This document shows positions 22,811 through 33,499 of a stretch of 64,000 nucleotides of DNA, one piece after another. A program made the translations under genes and the position numbers. This DNA is from Grifola frondosa (taxonomy: Eukaryota > Basidiomycota > Agaricomycetes > Polyporales > Grifolaceae): positions 1 to 64,000 of the forward strand of contig LUGG01000007.1 in the NCBI GenBank assembly GCA_001683735.1. Direction: 5' to 3'. The notes beneath the pieces were generated by a model, which saw only the letters and a program-made list of their open reading frames with translations, did no database searches and was not told the origin of the DNA. How positions within the stretch are numbered: position 1 is the stretch's first letter; the number at the start of each line of letters is the position of its first letter.

Positions 22811-24147
22811 ATGTCGATCCATGCCGTCAAGCGTGCACAGGCACATCTCGCCTGGGACAACAGGTTCGTCCCTCTCGTATCGCACCCGCCGCATCGACAC
22901 ACTCACGCCGCACAGCATCCCGCCCGTCCTGCACGTCGCCTCGGGCGATACCGTCACTTTCGACTGCCTCGACGCCTCCAACGGCCAGATCACTCCCGCA
23001 TCCACCCCCGCCACCCTCGCTGCGCTCGTCTTCACCCAGCTCGACCAGGTGAACGGGCCCGTGCACGTCGCCGGCGCGCGCCCCGGCGACACCCTCCGCA
23101 TCGACGTCCTCCGCGTCGACACCGCCGACTGGGGCTGGACCGCGTGCATCCCCGGCTTCGGCCTCCTCGCAGACGAGTTCCCCGCACCCGCGCTGAAGCT
23201 ATGGTCCCTCCAGCGCGGCGCGGGCGGGGAGTCCGGGTACGCGTGGTTCGACGAGGAGCGCGGGGTCCGGATCCCGCTAAGGCCTTTTGCAGGTGAGATG
23301 GGCGTCGCACCCGCGGCGACGGGCTCGTTCTCGACGATCCCGCCGTATCGCACGGGTGGGAACATCGATACGCGCCATCTCACCGCGGGCTCGACGCTGT
23401 ACCTCCCCGTGGAAGTTGAAGGCGCGCTGTTCTCTATCGGCGTAAGTACGCGCGCGCGATTGTCCCGATGTGGTTGGCTCAATGAACGTTTCCTAGGATG
23501 GGCATGCTGCACAAGGAGATGGAGGTGAGTGCCCCTTTGATCGACTGAAAACTTTCAATACAGCGTATCAACAGAGGTCTGCGGTACGTTCCACCCGCCC
23601 CTCTTCAGGAGAGAATGCTAAGTCGCTGCCCCACAGGCACTGCCATCGAGACACCTATAAAGGTAACCGTCCGTCTGACGGTGCTCACGGACACGCCCTA
23701 CGTCACGACGCCGCACTTCACCACATCCGCAGCGCACCCCGCCACCGAAGAGTTCTACTGCACGACTGGCGTAGGCCCCGGTGAGCACACGCCATCTCGC
23801 TCGTCCTTCCCCGAACATGTGAATCTGTTTGACTGTGCTGCTCGCAGATATCCGCGAGGCGACGCGCGCGGCGGTGCGCGGTATGATCGCGTTCCTCGGC
23901 GCGGCGCACGGCCTCGATCGTACGGCTGCGTACATGCTGTGCAGCGTCGCGGGCGACCTGCGCATGCACGAGGTGGTGCGTCTCTCCCTTCCCCTCTTCG
24001 CTTGCGTTCGGAGCGCGGCTGATCGTCGGCGCGCAGGTAGACATGCCGAACTACGTGGTGAGTGCGCGCATACACGGGTGCGATGTGCGCTGAGAGCGTG
24101 CGCAGATCGGGATGATGTTGCCAAAGTCGATCTTTACCAAGGCCTAA
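22811..24147 (+). CDS. Acetamidase/formamidase (FmdA/AmdA family)
   Basis: Eight exons: 22811-22863, 22916-23441, 23497-23524, 23575-23583 (only 9 nt), 23637-23780, 23848-23975, 24037-24057, 24106-24147. The total is 951 nt, exactly 316 codons plus stop. The start MSIHAVKRAQAHLAWDN joins after splicing to SIPPVLHVASGDTVTFDC. Family blocks follow: NGPVHVAGARPGDTLRIDVL, WGWTACIPGFGLL, GEMGVAP, TGGNIDTRHL, YLPVEVEGALFSIGDGHAAQ, GDGEVCGTAIET, LRMHEVVDMPNYV. These are the signature segments of the FmdA_AmdA fold, which hydrolyses formamide or acetamide to ammonia and the acid for nitrogen use. There is no signal peptide, so it is probably cytosolic. The length is normal for the family and the frame is intact. 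Confidence 0.95.
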
Positions 24148-24523
24148 AGTGGGCGATGTGTGTAGGCGCCGTCTGCCGTTCAGTGTATGTGGTTTTGCTT
24201 GATTTATATCGGTATATCAGAGTTGATATCAGGGGTATTGTGGAATGGGGATATCTTCATGGTCACCTGAATGTGAACAAGATCCGAATATGCACGTCGT
24301 GCTGAGAACACATCTTGATGCAAAATCCACGATGCAGTCACCGTCGGTGATTGATATCTCAAACCTTCATAAAACGGCTCACTCGAAATTCAATAGCAAC
24401 TCCGAATCCGCGCAGCAACAGCGCACAACCATAATTCTACAACGAGCAAAGCGACTATATGATACAGCAGCAGCAACAGTTAAAGCATTTCTACATCACA
24501 AAACACAACACGACGCTCGCCAT
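24148..24523. other. Short convergent intergenic region
   Basis: Lies between the 3' ends of the acetamidase gene and the minus-strand gene that follows. No gene is seen. Confidence 0.4.
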
Positions 24524-25664
24524 TCAACAGCGTCCACCGCCAACATCACAGTTCTCTTGCATCGTCTCCGGCCGTCCCACCGGCATAGCGCCCTTCGTGC
24601 GAGCCATCTTGCAGTGGCTCTCGATAGGACACACGTCCGGGGACGCCTTCCGCAGCACCAACGACACGTTGGCGAGCATAGACGTGAAAGGTTTCGTGTG
24701 CCCGCGGGGGACGCTCTGCGGGCTGAGGGCGAGGGCGGCGTCCTGCGGAGCGTCGACGGCGGCGTCTTGCGGGCAGCCGCGGGGGAGACCTTGCGTGCGC
24801 CTGCTGGAGACGTCTTGCGGTGTGCCAGGGATTCGGAGGATGGGATGCGGACGCAGGACGTGCGCACGAGAGGAGGGGGGATCGGCAGCTCGGCGAGCAC
24901 GTGCTGGGAGAGGCATGTGTCGAGGACGGGGTACGCCTTGCTTGAGGGCGCTGAGTCGTCGCTGAGGGCTGCGGGTTGCAGGTTGTTGTCGTCCGCGTGG
25001 GCAGGTGTGGTGTTGGGAGTTGGAGGTGCGGGTGGGATGTTGGGGGCGGTGGGGAGGGGTGGTGCGGCGAGCGTTCTGCGGGTTTTGGGGCTGGGACATG
25101 GCGTGTCGAGTTCGGCGGGATCGGACGTCTGGTCGTCGAGGAGGAAGAAACTTGGGTCGACGGGAGTGGTGTGCCTGTGCCTGGAGGGGGGGAGCTGTGT
25201 CCTCGATCGTGGAAGGGCGTTGGGCATCGCGCGGGGCGGGGGTTGGGGAGGGTGGACTGCCGAGAGAACGGCGGCTGCATGCGCGTGAGAGCTTGGCTCC
25301 GAAATCCAGAAAGGGGTTGCAGAGAGTGGCGTGCTGCTGGTACTTGAGGTGCGGTCGCGATATCAGAGCTGCGGTCTACAAAGGTACGGACGGGGGACTT
25401 ACCCATTGCTGGAGGAGGCGACGGGCCGAGGGCGGCGGACCACGAGAGACCGTCGAGGTCGTTGAATTCCATCTTTACGGCGCGGAAGGAGTCGATGAGC
25501 ATGTCGCGCTGTTCCTGTATGCAGCACCGCCGCGCACAGGGTTATGATGGAGTGATGCGGGTGATGAATGGAACGAGGGATCAGCGCACCTCGGTCATCT
25601 TGAGCGCTTCGCGATCTTCCGCGGCTTGCTCCTGCTCGAGGATCTTTTGCTTCAGCATGCGCAT
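24524..25664 (-). CDS. Unrecognised protein with N-terminal coiled coil and Pro/Ser-rich body
   Basis: Exon 1 (25664-25590) encodes MRMLKQKILEQEQAAEDREA, a charged coiled-coil start. Exon 2 (25514-25403) continues EQRDMLIDSFRAVKMEFNDL and then DGLSWSAALGPSPPPAMG. After an intron starting at 25402 the body is Pro/Ser/Thr-rich with a readable segment SFFLLDDQTSDPAELDTP and several SPA.ARK-type repeats. Near the 3' end FTSMLANVSLVLRKASPD and CPIESHCKMARTKGAMP look conserved but lie in a different frame from the body, so an intron or a break near 24700 is unresolved. The start is chosen at the ATG opening the coiled coil; the stop for the last frame is at 24524. Function unknown. It is divergent from PCNA across 540 bp. 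Confidence 0.5.
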
Positions 25665-26204
25665 TTTTGATCTGGAGCTGTCGTGTGGGACGGGTTTTTG
25701 GAGGAGCGGACGGTGACTGTTCTGTCCATGGCCGGAGCAGAGCTCGGGGGTTCGGGTTGCGCCATTGGAAGGACCACTGCAAGACCAGCAAGCAGGAAAT
25801 GCACAGCAGAGTAGCCTGAGAACGAGAAAAATAACACAAGAAGCGTAAACCAAGAAATGGAGCGAGTGTCTGGACGAGGAGACGGTTAGACGGAAGATCG
25901 TCGGGTGAGCACAAAGTTGGTTGGGACACAGCAATTCTAATTCAGACCAATATTATGGTCACTAGAAACAAGGTGCACGACGCAGTACGACCAGATCAAA
26001 GTGATTCCTTCCAGTTCCGTTCACGACTGGCGTTGTCTAAGACAGAAAGTACTTTGTGGCGTTCAACGGGTGTGACAGCGCGAATGTGACCATATGTGAC
26101 AAGCGCGTCCAGAATTCACGCTCCGCTCTAAAGGACGACCGACGCGTCGCAGTTCTCTCCCTTCACGTCCTCTCACCTTCACCACATCCTAACCACTCCT
26201 CACC
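25665..26204. promoter_or_regulatory. Divergent promoter with an ACGCGT (MCB) box for PCNA
   Basis: The interval between the divergent minus-strand gene and PCNA. A perfect ACGCGT at 26142-26147, 58 bp before the PCNA ATG, is the MluI cell-cycle box bound by MBF in yeasts, where it drives G1/S expression of replication genes. That function is inferred here from yeast. Confidence 0.6.
26142..26147. promoter_or_regulatory. ACGCGT box, PCNA promoter
   Basis: Perfect MCB hexamer. Further copies lie in intron 2 (26410-26415 and 26423-26428, the latter inside the palindrome TGACGCGTCA) and intron 3 (26655-26660, 26685-26690). Confidence 0.6.
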
Positions 26205-27604
26205 ATGCTCGAAGCCCGTCTCTCCGAAGCTGCCACGCTCAAGCGTCTCCTCGATGGTGAGTTCTTCAGCGCCGCCCTCAGCCACGAGAGCCACCCCTGA
26301 TCACACGCGGGCACAGCCGTGAAGGAGCTCGTCTCTGATGCCAACTTTGAGTGCAACGAGGAGGGAATTGTGAGTAGCCGCGTCGTCTATCCGTTTTTTG
26401 TGCCCGTTTACGCGTTTTTTTGACGCGTCATACCGCAGAATCTGCAAGCCATGGACAACTCCCACGTCGCGCTCGTCTCTGTCAAACTCGAGGCCTCGGG
26501 CTTCAAGCGATATCGCTGCGACCGCCCCATGCCTCTAGGTGTCAACCTCGGTTCCCTCACAAAAGTGCTCAAGTGTGCAAAGGACGACGACGTTTGCATC
26601 CTCAAGGCGGCGGACGACGCGGACATCCTCAGCCTCACATACGAAGCGAAGAGTACGCGTCGCTTCCTACTACTCCCGCTGTCGACGCGTGTCTGATGCA
26701 TTTGGATTGTTGCAGACTCTGATCGCATCGCCGAGTACGAGATGAAGCTGATGGACATTGATTCGGACACGCTCGGTATCCCGGACACGGAGTACGACGC
26801 GAGCGTTACGATGCCTTCGTCTGAGTTTTCGCGCATCGTCCGCGATCTATCTCAGCTTGGCGAGTCCGTGCGCATCGAAGTCTCGAAAGAAGGCATCCGT
26901 TTCGTCAGCGATGGCGAGGCTGCCAATGGGAACATTCTCCTCAAGCAGACTGAGTCTGGGAAGAAGGGGTCCTCGTCGAAGCAGGAAGATGATGAGGACG
27001 AGGAAGAGGAAGAAGAGGCGAAGGCTACAGATGAGGAGATGAGGACGAGGAGGGGGTAGCAAGAAGAAAAAGGTCAAGAAGGAGAAGGTTAAGAAGGAGA
27101 CTGGTGGCGATGTGGAGATGAATGGTGACGAGGACGAGGAGGATGAGGGTGAGTTCAAGCCAAAAGATGCGGACGATGAAGAGCAGGATGAGGAAGGAGA
27201 AGAAGAGGTGCCGAGCAAGAAGCGGAAGAAGGCTCCAGTTAAGGTACGATATGACTCTTCGAGCTCCCGAAGGAGATACTCATGCTCTCTTTTACTCAAG
27301 AACGGGAAGGCCTCCAAGAAGGCGAAGAAGAGTGATGACGAGCTTCCAGATGGTGTGCGGATTGAAATGAACCAGGCGGTGACGCTCACCTTCAGCTTGA
27401 AATATCTCGTGAACTTCTCAAAGAGCTCCTCATTATCGAACAAAGTCCAACTCATGATGAGCAATGACGTTCCTTTGCTCGTAAGTCGGCCAACTCTGCC
27501 CTGTTCGAGTCCTGCTGACAGCGAATTTGCCTGTCTAGGTTGCGTATAACTTCGGCCAGGGCCACATCCGATACTACCTCGCACCCAAAATCGGCGACGA
27601 CTGA
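26205..27604 (+). CDS. PCNA: PCNA sliding clamp with a long acidic/lysine-rich insertion
   Basis: Six exons: 26205-26256, 26317-26369, 26439-26652, 26716-27243, 27301-27480, 27539-27604. The start is MLEARLSEAATLKRLLD; the interdomain connector LMDIDSDTLGIPDTEYDA and the terminus YYLAPKIGDD are canonical. Lys164 (VSKEGIRF), the residue ubiquitinated or sumoylated in other species, is kept at position 164. After ILLKQTE (about residue 186), in the loop corresponding to human residues 184-195, about 105 residues are inserted: a run of Asp/Glu, then lysine-rich KKKKVKKEKVKKE, another acidic block, and KKRKK and KKAKK clusters. The fold then resumes with GVRIEMNQAVTLTFSLKYL. Usual PCNA is about 260 aa; this one would be about 363. 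Exon 4 is one base out of phase: the frame hits TAG at 27057 while the sequence resumes one frame over. In an essential gene, and next to a G5 run, this is most simply a sequence error. Role: homotrimeric DNA clamp for polymerases and repair. Confidence 0.95.
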
Positions 27605-29200
27605 TTGCATGTCCTTATCTTCCGCATCTGTCTCTTCGCTCTCATCTCGTTCGTAGCTCGTCATATATCTCTGTCATAAATACAATTCCCCTTTGTACTT
27701 GTTCACATCCATATATTTCCTAAGCTTGCATTCGTCAGACTGTACTATACTGTTCGCGGAAACGTTGTCCTTCGTGTTGCGCACCAAGGGGCCAGCCGCG
27801 CTTTCGCCTTTGTGACCCAAACTATTTATGCGTCTAGCTCGATGTCTTTTGTCTTATTCATCCTTCATGTCTCAAGCTAAGTACTATTCGCGATTCAAAG
27901 TGCTTCCGCTCTCTGATTCAAATGTTTCATGTGTAAGGTACGCCGTCGCGCCATCTGTCCTGCCAGTCCCAGCGGCTTCCAGCCCTACATCCAGGGATTG
28001 CCGAATCCACCACATTTTGTCAGAGAGATTGAGCTGTCCTGTGACAATACGCCGCGCCTGGGTTCAGCACATTCTGTTGGGCGATGTCACCATCACACCG
28101 TATGTTTTGTTCGTGCGTGGGGGCTTCCCTGCACTTGGTACGCAAGTTCCCGGCCAGAGACAAGTACGACGGGGATTCGCAGGATATCGCATTGTATCAC
28201 TGGCCATTCCAAGTTACACACTTCGAATCCACCCGTTTGAGAGTGTTGATTGGAGAAAGGGTTGCACGTATCATCTCTCGTTCGTCATGATGCTCTCGGC
28301 ACTGACTTGTATGATGCAGGTCGTCCTGCTCAATTGCCGGTTTCCTAGCGTGGGCGCCGTCTCATCGCTCCGTTTCGTCACCCTCGACATACTCGTGGAA
28401 GTATCGTGGAACCATCCTTCGAATCTCCGGGCTTCGAATACAAGTCCGTTCGCAAGTCACAGTTGAATGTATCCGCCGGCGAACATCCAGCGAGTGCCTT
28501 GCCTTTGTAGTACTTGGATCCAGTCAGCCACGTCTATCACTGCCCAAGTTGTGGGGACTTTCCCGTGGGTTGCGAGGTCCTCTTTGTTTTGTTTCCAGTG
28601 GTGAACAGATTTTCGCAGGATATCTGATATTTGGTACTATCCGTGGGTGACATCTCAATCATGACCGCGTCTTTACTGACTGATCTCATAGAGACAAAGG
28701 AAGCCATCAATTTAGCCAAGTCTCCATTCCTTTCATGTGAGTCATTATTCTTCCCTCTGGCGATCCGCAACATGTCATTGATGAGACTCCCTAGCGTGAT
28801 GCTCTAGACCACATCGCGCCTCCGTTGGCTCAAAATCGTGCGATACACAAATATATCGACTGAGCTATGTCTGCGTGAATCCTAGTGGAAAAGCAGAGGC
28901 TTTGCTGACCTCGACACAGTTTTTAGCTGAGATGCCTTTACACGAGTGGAGACGATATTGGGGTTACAGTCCGATGGCCCGCACGGAGCTGCTCACGACC
29001 GCATGCTTTAGGCGTTTGGCCTACCTACATGCAGGAGGGATCCCCTTCGTTCGTGTGGCAGCGAGCGTGGGGAAGCCGAATTGGCGCAAATGTCATGTGC
29101 ATCTAACAAACATTGATGATCAGATTCCAAATCGGATCGTACTCGACCTCTTCTCCATGGACTATTCCCCTCAAGCTTCAAGGTGCTCACTAGCGTAGAG
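27605..29200. other. Intergenic, possible unassigned gene or relic
   Basis: A 212-codon plus-strand frame spans 27828-28466, and other frames in the same stretch contain readable segments such as QPYIQGLPNPPHFVREIELS and QDIALYHWPFQVTHFESTR. A short multi-exon gene or relic is possible, but no model or family could be settled. A further 107-codon frame at 28875-29198 also has no recognised relatives. Confidence 0.35.
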
Positions 29201-30417
29201 ATGATGAGACATCGTCTTCCCAATCGGAGAAGACTTCCAGTCCTTCCTCATGAGATCATCGACTACATCATCTCATTCCTTCGGGCGAACAAGATGATCT
29301 GTACAGTTGCGCCCTAACGTGCCGCGCCTGGTATCCTGCGAGTCAATACAATCCGCTTCATTCGTTACTATCGAATCGCGCTATGGACTCGCGTTATTCG
29401 TACGCCGGGTGATCCAGGATCCACATATGAGCGAGAATTTGCATCTGGTGCGCACTTTGCAAGTGATGGACGATAGTGGCTTCCATTTTGCGTATATCAT
29501 ACCCCATCTTTTAGTCGGTCATTTGAACCAGCTTCAATCCATCGGATTCTATCGCATCAATTGGGTTAGAAACTGCGCGCCTCGTCATCCGTTCTACGCC
29601 ACCCTCTCCGGATTCACTTCTGTCATAGATCTCACCATAAATGGCTGCATATTTCCCCGGATGCGCGATCTCACGATGCTGATCTCTGCATTTCCTCACC
29701 TGGCTGAACTCTACGTCGGAAACGTTCTTATTCGGGATTACAAAGTCATCCCAGGGGGATCTCGGGTCCGTGGGCCACAGCTGAAAGTTCTCCGTTTGTC
29801 AGCATCGTCGTACCTTAGTGCTTTGCCCACTTGGTTATGTCGAACCAGGTCCGGCTCGTCTATTACCCATCTTATTATCAAGGCGGGACATGCACGCAAC
29901 GGCCTAGTCGGGCTCCGGGACCTGGTATGCCGCCTTGGAGGATCTCTGATACATATGGAGACAATCTGCTATGATCTCTTTGGTAAACACTCTCAAAATT
30001 GTGACCGAGCCTTTGCTGACGGATCTCATCAGAGGATGTCGTAACTCTGGCACATAATCCTAATCTCCAGTTTCTTTCTCTGCATACTGGCTGGGGCGAT
30101 GGCAGACCGTCTTTTCATATCTGCGTTCGAATCGCTGACGTCTTTGCTCTCTCGCAATGCAATCGCAATCTACCGCTGTACTTATATCTCTATGCACCTG
30201 GAGAGGGCGCATTGGCGGTTCGTGCACAATTCTATCACGACATCATATCCATGCTGACGTTCAATCTCCCCATAGTATTCTCTCGTATTTCCAACTCCAC
30301 CTGCAGTATTATACCCGCTCTCATCTCGAAATCAATGAAATTATCCGCAATGAGATGCCGCCCGAAGATCTCATCGTTCTACATCGGGGAGTGAAGCTCA
30401 TACAGACCATGCCCTGA
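29201..30417 (+). pseudogene. F-box gene copy A, frame-disrupted
   Basis: Opens MMRHRLPN and continues LPVLPHEIIDYIISFL, an F-box start. The frame is lost near 29290 (expected continuation DDLYSCALTCRAWYPASQ is one frame over) and again near 29360. The leucine-rich body then reads cleanly: VRRVIQDPHMSENLHLV, IIPHLLVGHLNQLQSIGF, LRDLTMLISAFPHLAEL (as MRDLTM here), GPQLKVLRLS and TWLCRTRSGSSITHLII. An intron near 29985-30032 leads to EDVVTLAHNPNLQFLSL. The tail differs from copies B and E and ends with EIIRNEMPPEDLIVLHRGV. F-box proteins recruit substrates to SCF ubiquitin ligases. It is the first of six related plus-strand copies. Confidence 0.75.
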
Positions 30418-32155
30418 ACTGTAATGGCTCCAGCGCCACCATTGAATTCTTCGCGCGGTTACCTTGGAACTCCTTGCTGCTCGGGTGAAGCTCGCATCCC
30501 ACTCGGCGCCCACAAACCCTCCCGTTCAATCCCCCATACTCGCCATGATTATAGCTGTATTGAAACTGCGATATGTGGCCAGCATCACCCTCGACGAAGC
30601 GCCAAAGGCGCACTGTGCGGAAATATCCTCTGTGTACATTATCTGCGTTCACGTTTGAAAGCTTTCCTGATTCTTACGTTTTCTTTTACGTCTCAATCGC
30701 TTCGCATGTACCACACACGCACCCAAGAGCATCGTACGTCTCGTCCTTCCGTGTTTCCACTTTAATCAACCGAACTGTACACAGAGTGTTATATATTCTG
30801 CCCTGCATGCAGGACAGGGAGAGAAACTGGGACCTCATTCCGTTCCCTTCACCAACGTCCTATGAGCGTCCGTCGAATTACACTCCGTTCTTCATTATGT
30901 TCGAGGCATACGTTCACCGTACAGATGAGGTACTAATAATTCGAGGTATCTACCTATCGTATGCTAATGGCGACTGGTAGTGCAATCAGTCGAGTAGCTT
31001 ACATTCCAGGAAATCATCTGAGCGAGGTTGTTCTAGAGCGATATCACTGTGGCGACAGAACACTGTCCGTATTCTGAGTTCAATGCTAGTGGAGGCAACG
31101 GCGATTGCGCATGAGAGTGGGCGAATCCGGACGCCGACATCCATGGACCAAAAATATCAGCTGCGTCAGAAGAATTGGTCAGGATGAGACCGTGGCACGT
31201 AGCACGTACCGTTTGGGAGTCAAGCTCTACCTGAGATGAAGGCCAATTAGGAGCATTCTAGTCCGAAATTCCGCGCAGTTCACTTTTAAATGCAAGGCGA
31301 GAGAGAGAAGGATCAGGCAAACGGACCAACTCAGGCGAATGCACGGTACGTACCGTAGGACACAAGACTCATACGTGTCTAGCAAAGCTAACCCGGAGGA
31401 AGGAGTTAGAAGCGGCGCACGCACCATGAGTGGTGTACGAGGACGGACGCGATTGCTGAGAATCAATGGAATTGTGTGCGTACCAGGGCGCAGCGATGAC
31501 AAACCCACCGAAAGTTGCGAGAATTATGACCTGTGAAGAATAAAGGGCAGCATGCGTGATTCAGACAGGAAACAATGGGATGAGTATCGCGCGCTGCGTA
31601 TCGCTTGGGCCTTGTGCGCGGAATAAGGGTTTCATACAGTTAGGATCACAACAGTATGTTAGAGAATCTGTAGTGTGCATGGCGGTACGATGAGTGGATC
31701 AGTTTTATCGCAATCAATGGCGTCTGGTGCCAATGGGGGGAACAACTCACTTGTAGTTTCTACTGTCAGCGTGATATGGTCGAACTTGCGCACGCACATG
31801 AGCGTCGTTCGTTGGGACGATGTGTGGACGACCGTGCAAGCTAGTAACACGTACGCACAGTGGATTCTCGCCTTCCATTAATGTCATGAAACCAAGTGAA
31901 ACGAGAGGACTGACAGCCACAGAAGGCTCGCCGTCACATTCGCATAACATCCGAATACTATGCAATAGTGCGGAGAAGTCATAGACTTTAGAGAGCGGCG
32001 CATTCACGGTTAACGTCGATGTTCAAGCGTGGGCGCTCCTTCAGGCGCTTACTCGTCTTCATCGATCTTTATCTATTGAACTTGTTGACCGCCAACCACT
32101 GCCTTACAAGCTATACACTGTCGACCTCCACTACGATCCACCGTCACCTCTCAAC
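30418..32155. other. Duplicated intergenic region upstream of F-box copy B
   Basis: No gene. Segments match the region at 39.3-40.1 kb: 31540-31640 resembles 39680-39775 (both end in GCGCGGAATAA contexts) and 31640-31790 resembles 39770-39920. It therefore belongs to the duplicated F-box block. Confidence 0.55.
32029..32052 (+). promoter_or_regulatory. Conserved GGCGCT direct-repeat leader element, copy B
   Basis: GTGGGCGCTCC(N)CAGGCGCTTAC-type element 104 bp before the F-box copy B ATG. Two GGCGCT half-sites are spaced 12 bp apart. Similar elements precede copies C, D, E and F. Confidence 0.45.
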
Positions 32156-33469
32156 ATGGCCATATATTATGATTTCACGTCCCTGATGCTCGATCATAAT
32201 TATGTACAACATATCAAACACCTTCAGCCTGCCAACTCCGGCACACTTCCAGTCCTTCCCCCAGAGATCATCGACCACATCATTTCCTTCCTTTGGGGTG
32301 ACCGATTTACTCTGCGCAATTGTGCCCTCACATGCCGCACTTGGCGTCCTGCGAGTCAGCTAAATCTGTTCTACTCGATCAGTCTTCGCTCACGCTCTCA
32401 ACTCAAATCGTTCGTGCATCAAGTGCTCCACGATCCTCATTGGAAGGAATATCTGCATTTCGTACACCATTTAGAAATAGTGGACGGTCCACCAGGACAG
32501 CCATTCTCAAATATCATACCACATCACTTCGCCGGCTATTTGACACGGCTTAAATCCATCGAATTCAACAACATCACTTGGTCTGATGGTTATGCGCCTC
32601 GTCGCTCATTCTACATTATACTTCATGATTTCACTTCTGTTAAAAAGCTCACCCTGATTCACTCTCAATTCAGGTTCCGCGATCTCATAATGCTCATATC
32701 TTCGTTTCCTCACTTGGATGAACTCGATGTCGATGGTACCTGCGGCTACAATGCATTCATCCGAGAGAGGTCTCGGCTCCCCCGACCACAACTCAAGGTT
32801 CTCCGTTTGTCAGTCCTGGCGGATCACCTCAACCCTATATGCACCTGGCTATGTCGCACCAGGTCTTCCACCTCTATCACTCATCTTGATATTGGTTCAC
32901 CGAAAGCATTTGCTACCGACAGCGACGGTCTCCTGCAACTGATATCCTCTCTTAGAAGATCGCTGATCCATCTTTCTATACCCTGCTCTCATCTCAATGG
33001 TGAGCCCCCTAACGATTTATGATTGAGCATTTGTTGAGGGACTTCATCAGCGGAGGTCCCGACTTTGGTAAATAACATGAGCCTTCAATATCTTTACCTG
33101 CACGCTAGCTATCACCACTCCACTGGCTGGATGAAAGTTGCTCGCATCGTGTCACAGGTAGCATCGCGCCTGCGTCACCTTGAAATCCGGCGTAAAGAAT
33201 ATTGGTTATATGAGGTGGACCCGGAGAGGCGGAACGGTATGGCAGCCTTGGGTGCGATCCTGTGCCGGGAAAACTTCGGGGATCTCGAACAGGTCAAATT
33301 CCTCCTCTTCCACCTCTTCCCAGAGTCTGAAGAAAGGGAGACGGGACATGATCTGGAGCTGCGTGATCGCGTGGTGCGCGAGATTCAACAATGTTTACCT
33401 CGCCTTCATGCACGTGGAATTCTCTCTATAGATTTCCCTCCAGGTGCAGTTTTCGTATTGCAGCTTTAA
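32156..33469 (+). CDS. F-box protein, copy B (intact)
   Basis: Two exons, 32156-32999 and 33051-33469, separated by a 51-bp GTGAGC...CAG intron; the spliced length is exactly 421 codons (420 aa). The F-box is at residues about 30-70: LPVLPPEIIDHIISFLWGD, then RNCALTCRTWRPASQLNL. The rest is a leucine-rich-repeat-like solenoid: LHDPHWKEYLHFVHHLEIVD, IIPHHFAGYLTRLKSIEF, FTSVKKLTLIHS, LIMLISSFPHLDELDV, PQLKVLRLSVL, TWLCRTRSSTSITHLDIG. Exon 2 gives VARIVSQVASRLRHLEIRR and LPRLHARGILSIDFPPG. Predicted role: substrate receptor in a Skp1-cullin-F-box ubiquitin ligase; the substrate is unknown. This is the one clearly undamaged member of the cluster and a good reference for the others. Confidence 0.9.
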
Positions 33470-33499
33470 ACACACTGATCTAATCGTCGTTCACCTAGA

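Noticed and set aside
22580..23512. 310-codon minus-strand frame opposite the acetamidase gene
   Set aside because: Antisense shadow of GC-rich coding sequence. The plus strand carries the whole FmdA/AmdA motif set.
26992..27060. Programmed ribosomal frameshift in PCNA
   Set aside because: No slippery heptamer followed by a structure is evident, and similar single-base breaks occur in several unrelated genes here. A sequence error or decay is simpler.
27828..28466. 212-codon plus-strand frame as a gene
   Set aside because: Readable segments occur in two different frames of the same stretch and no model joins them. Kept only as an unassigned region.
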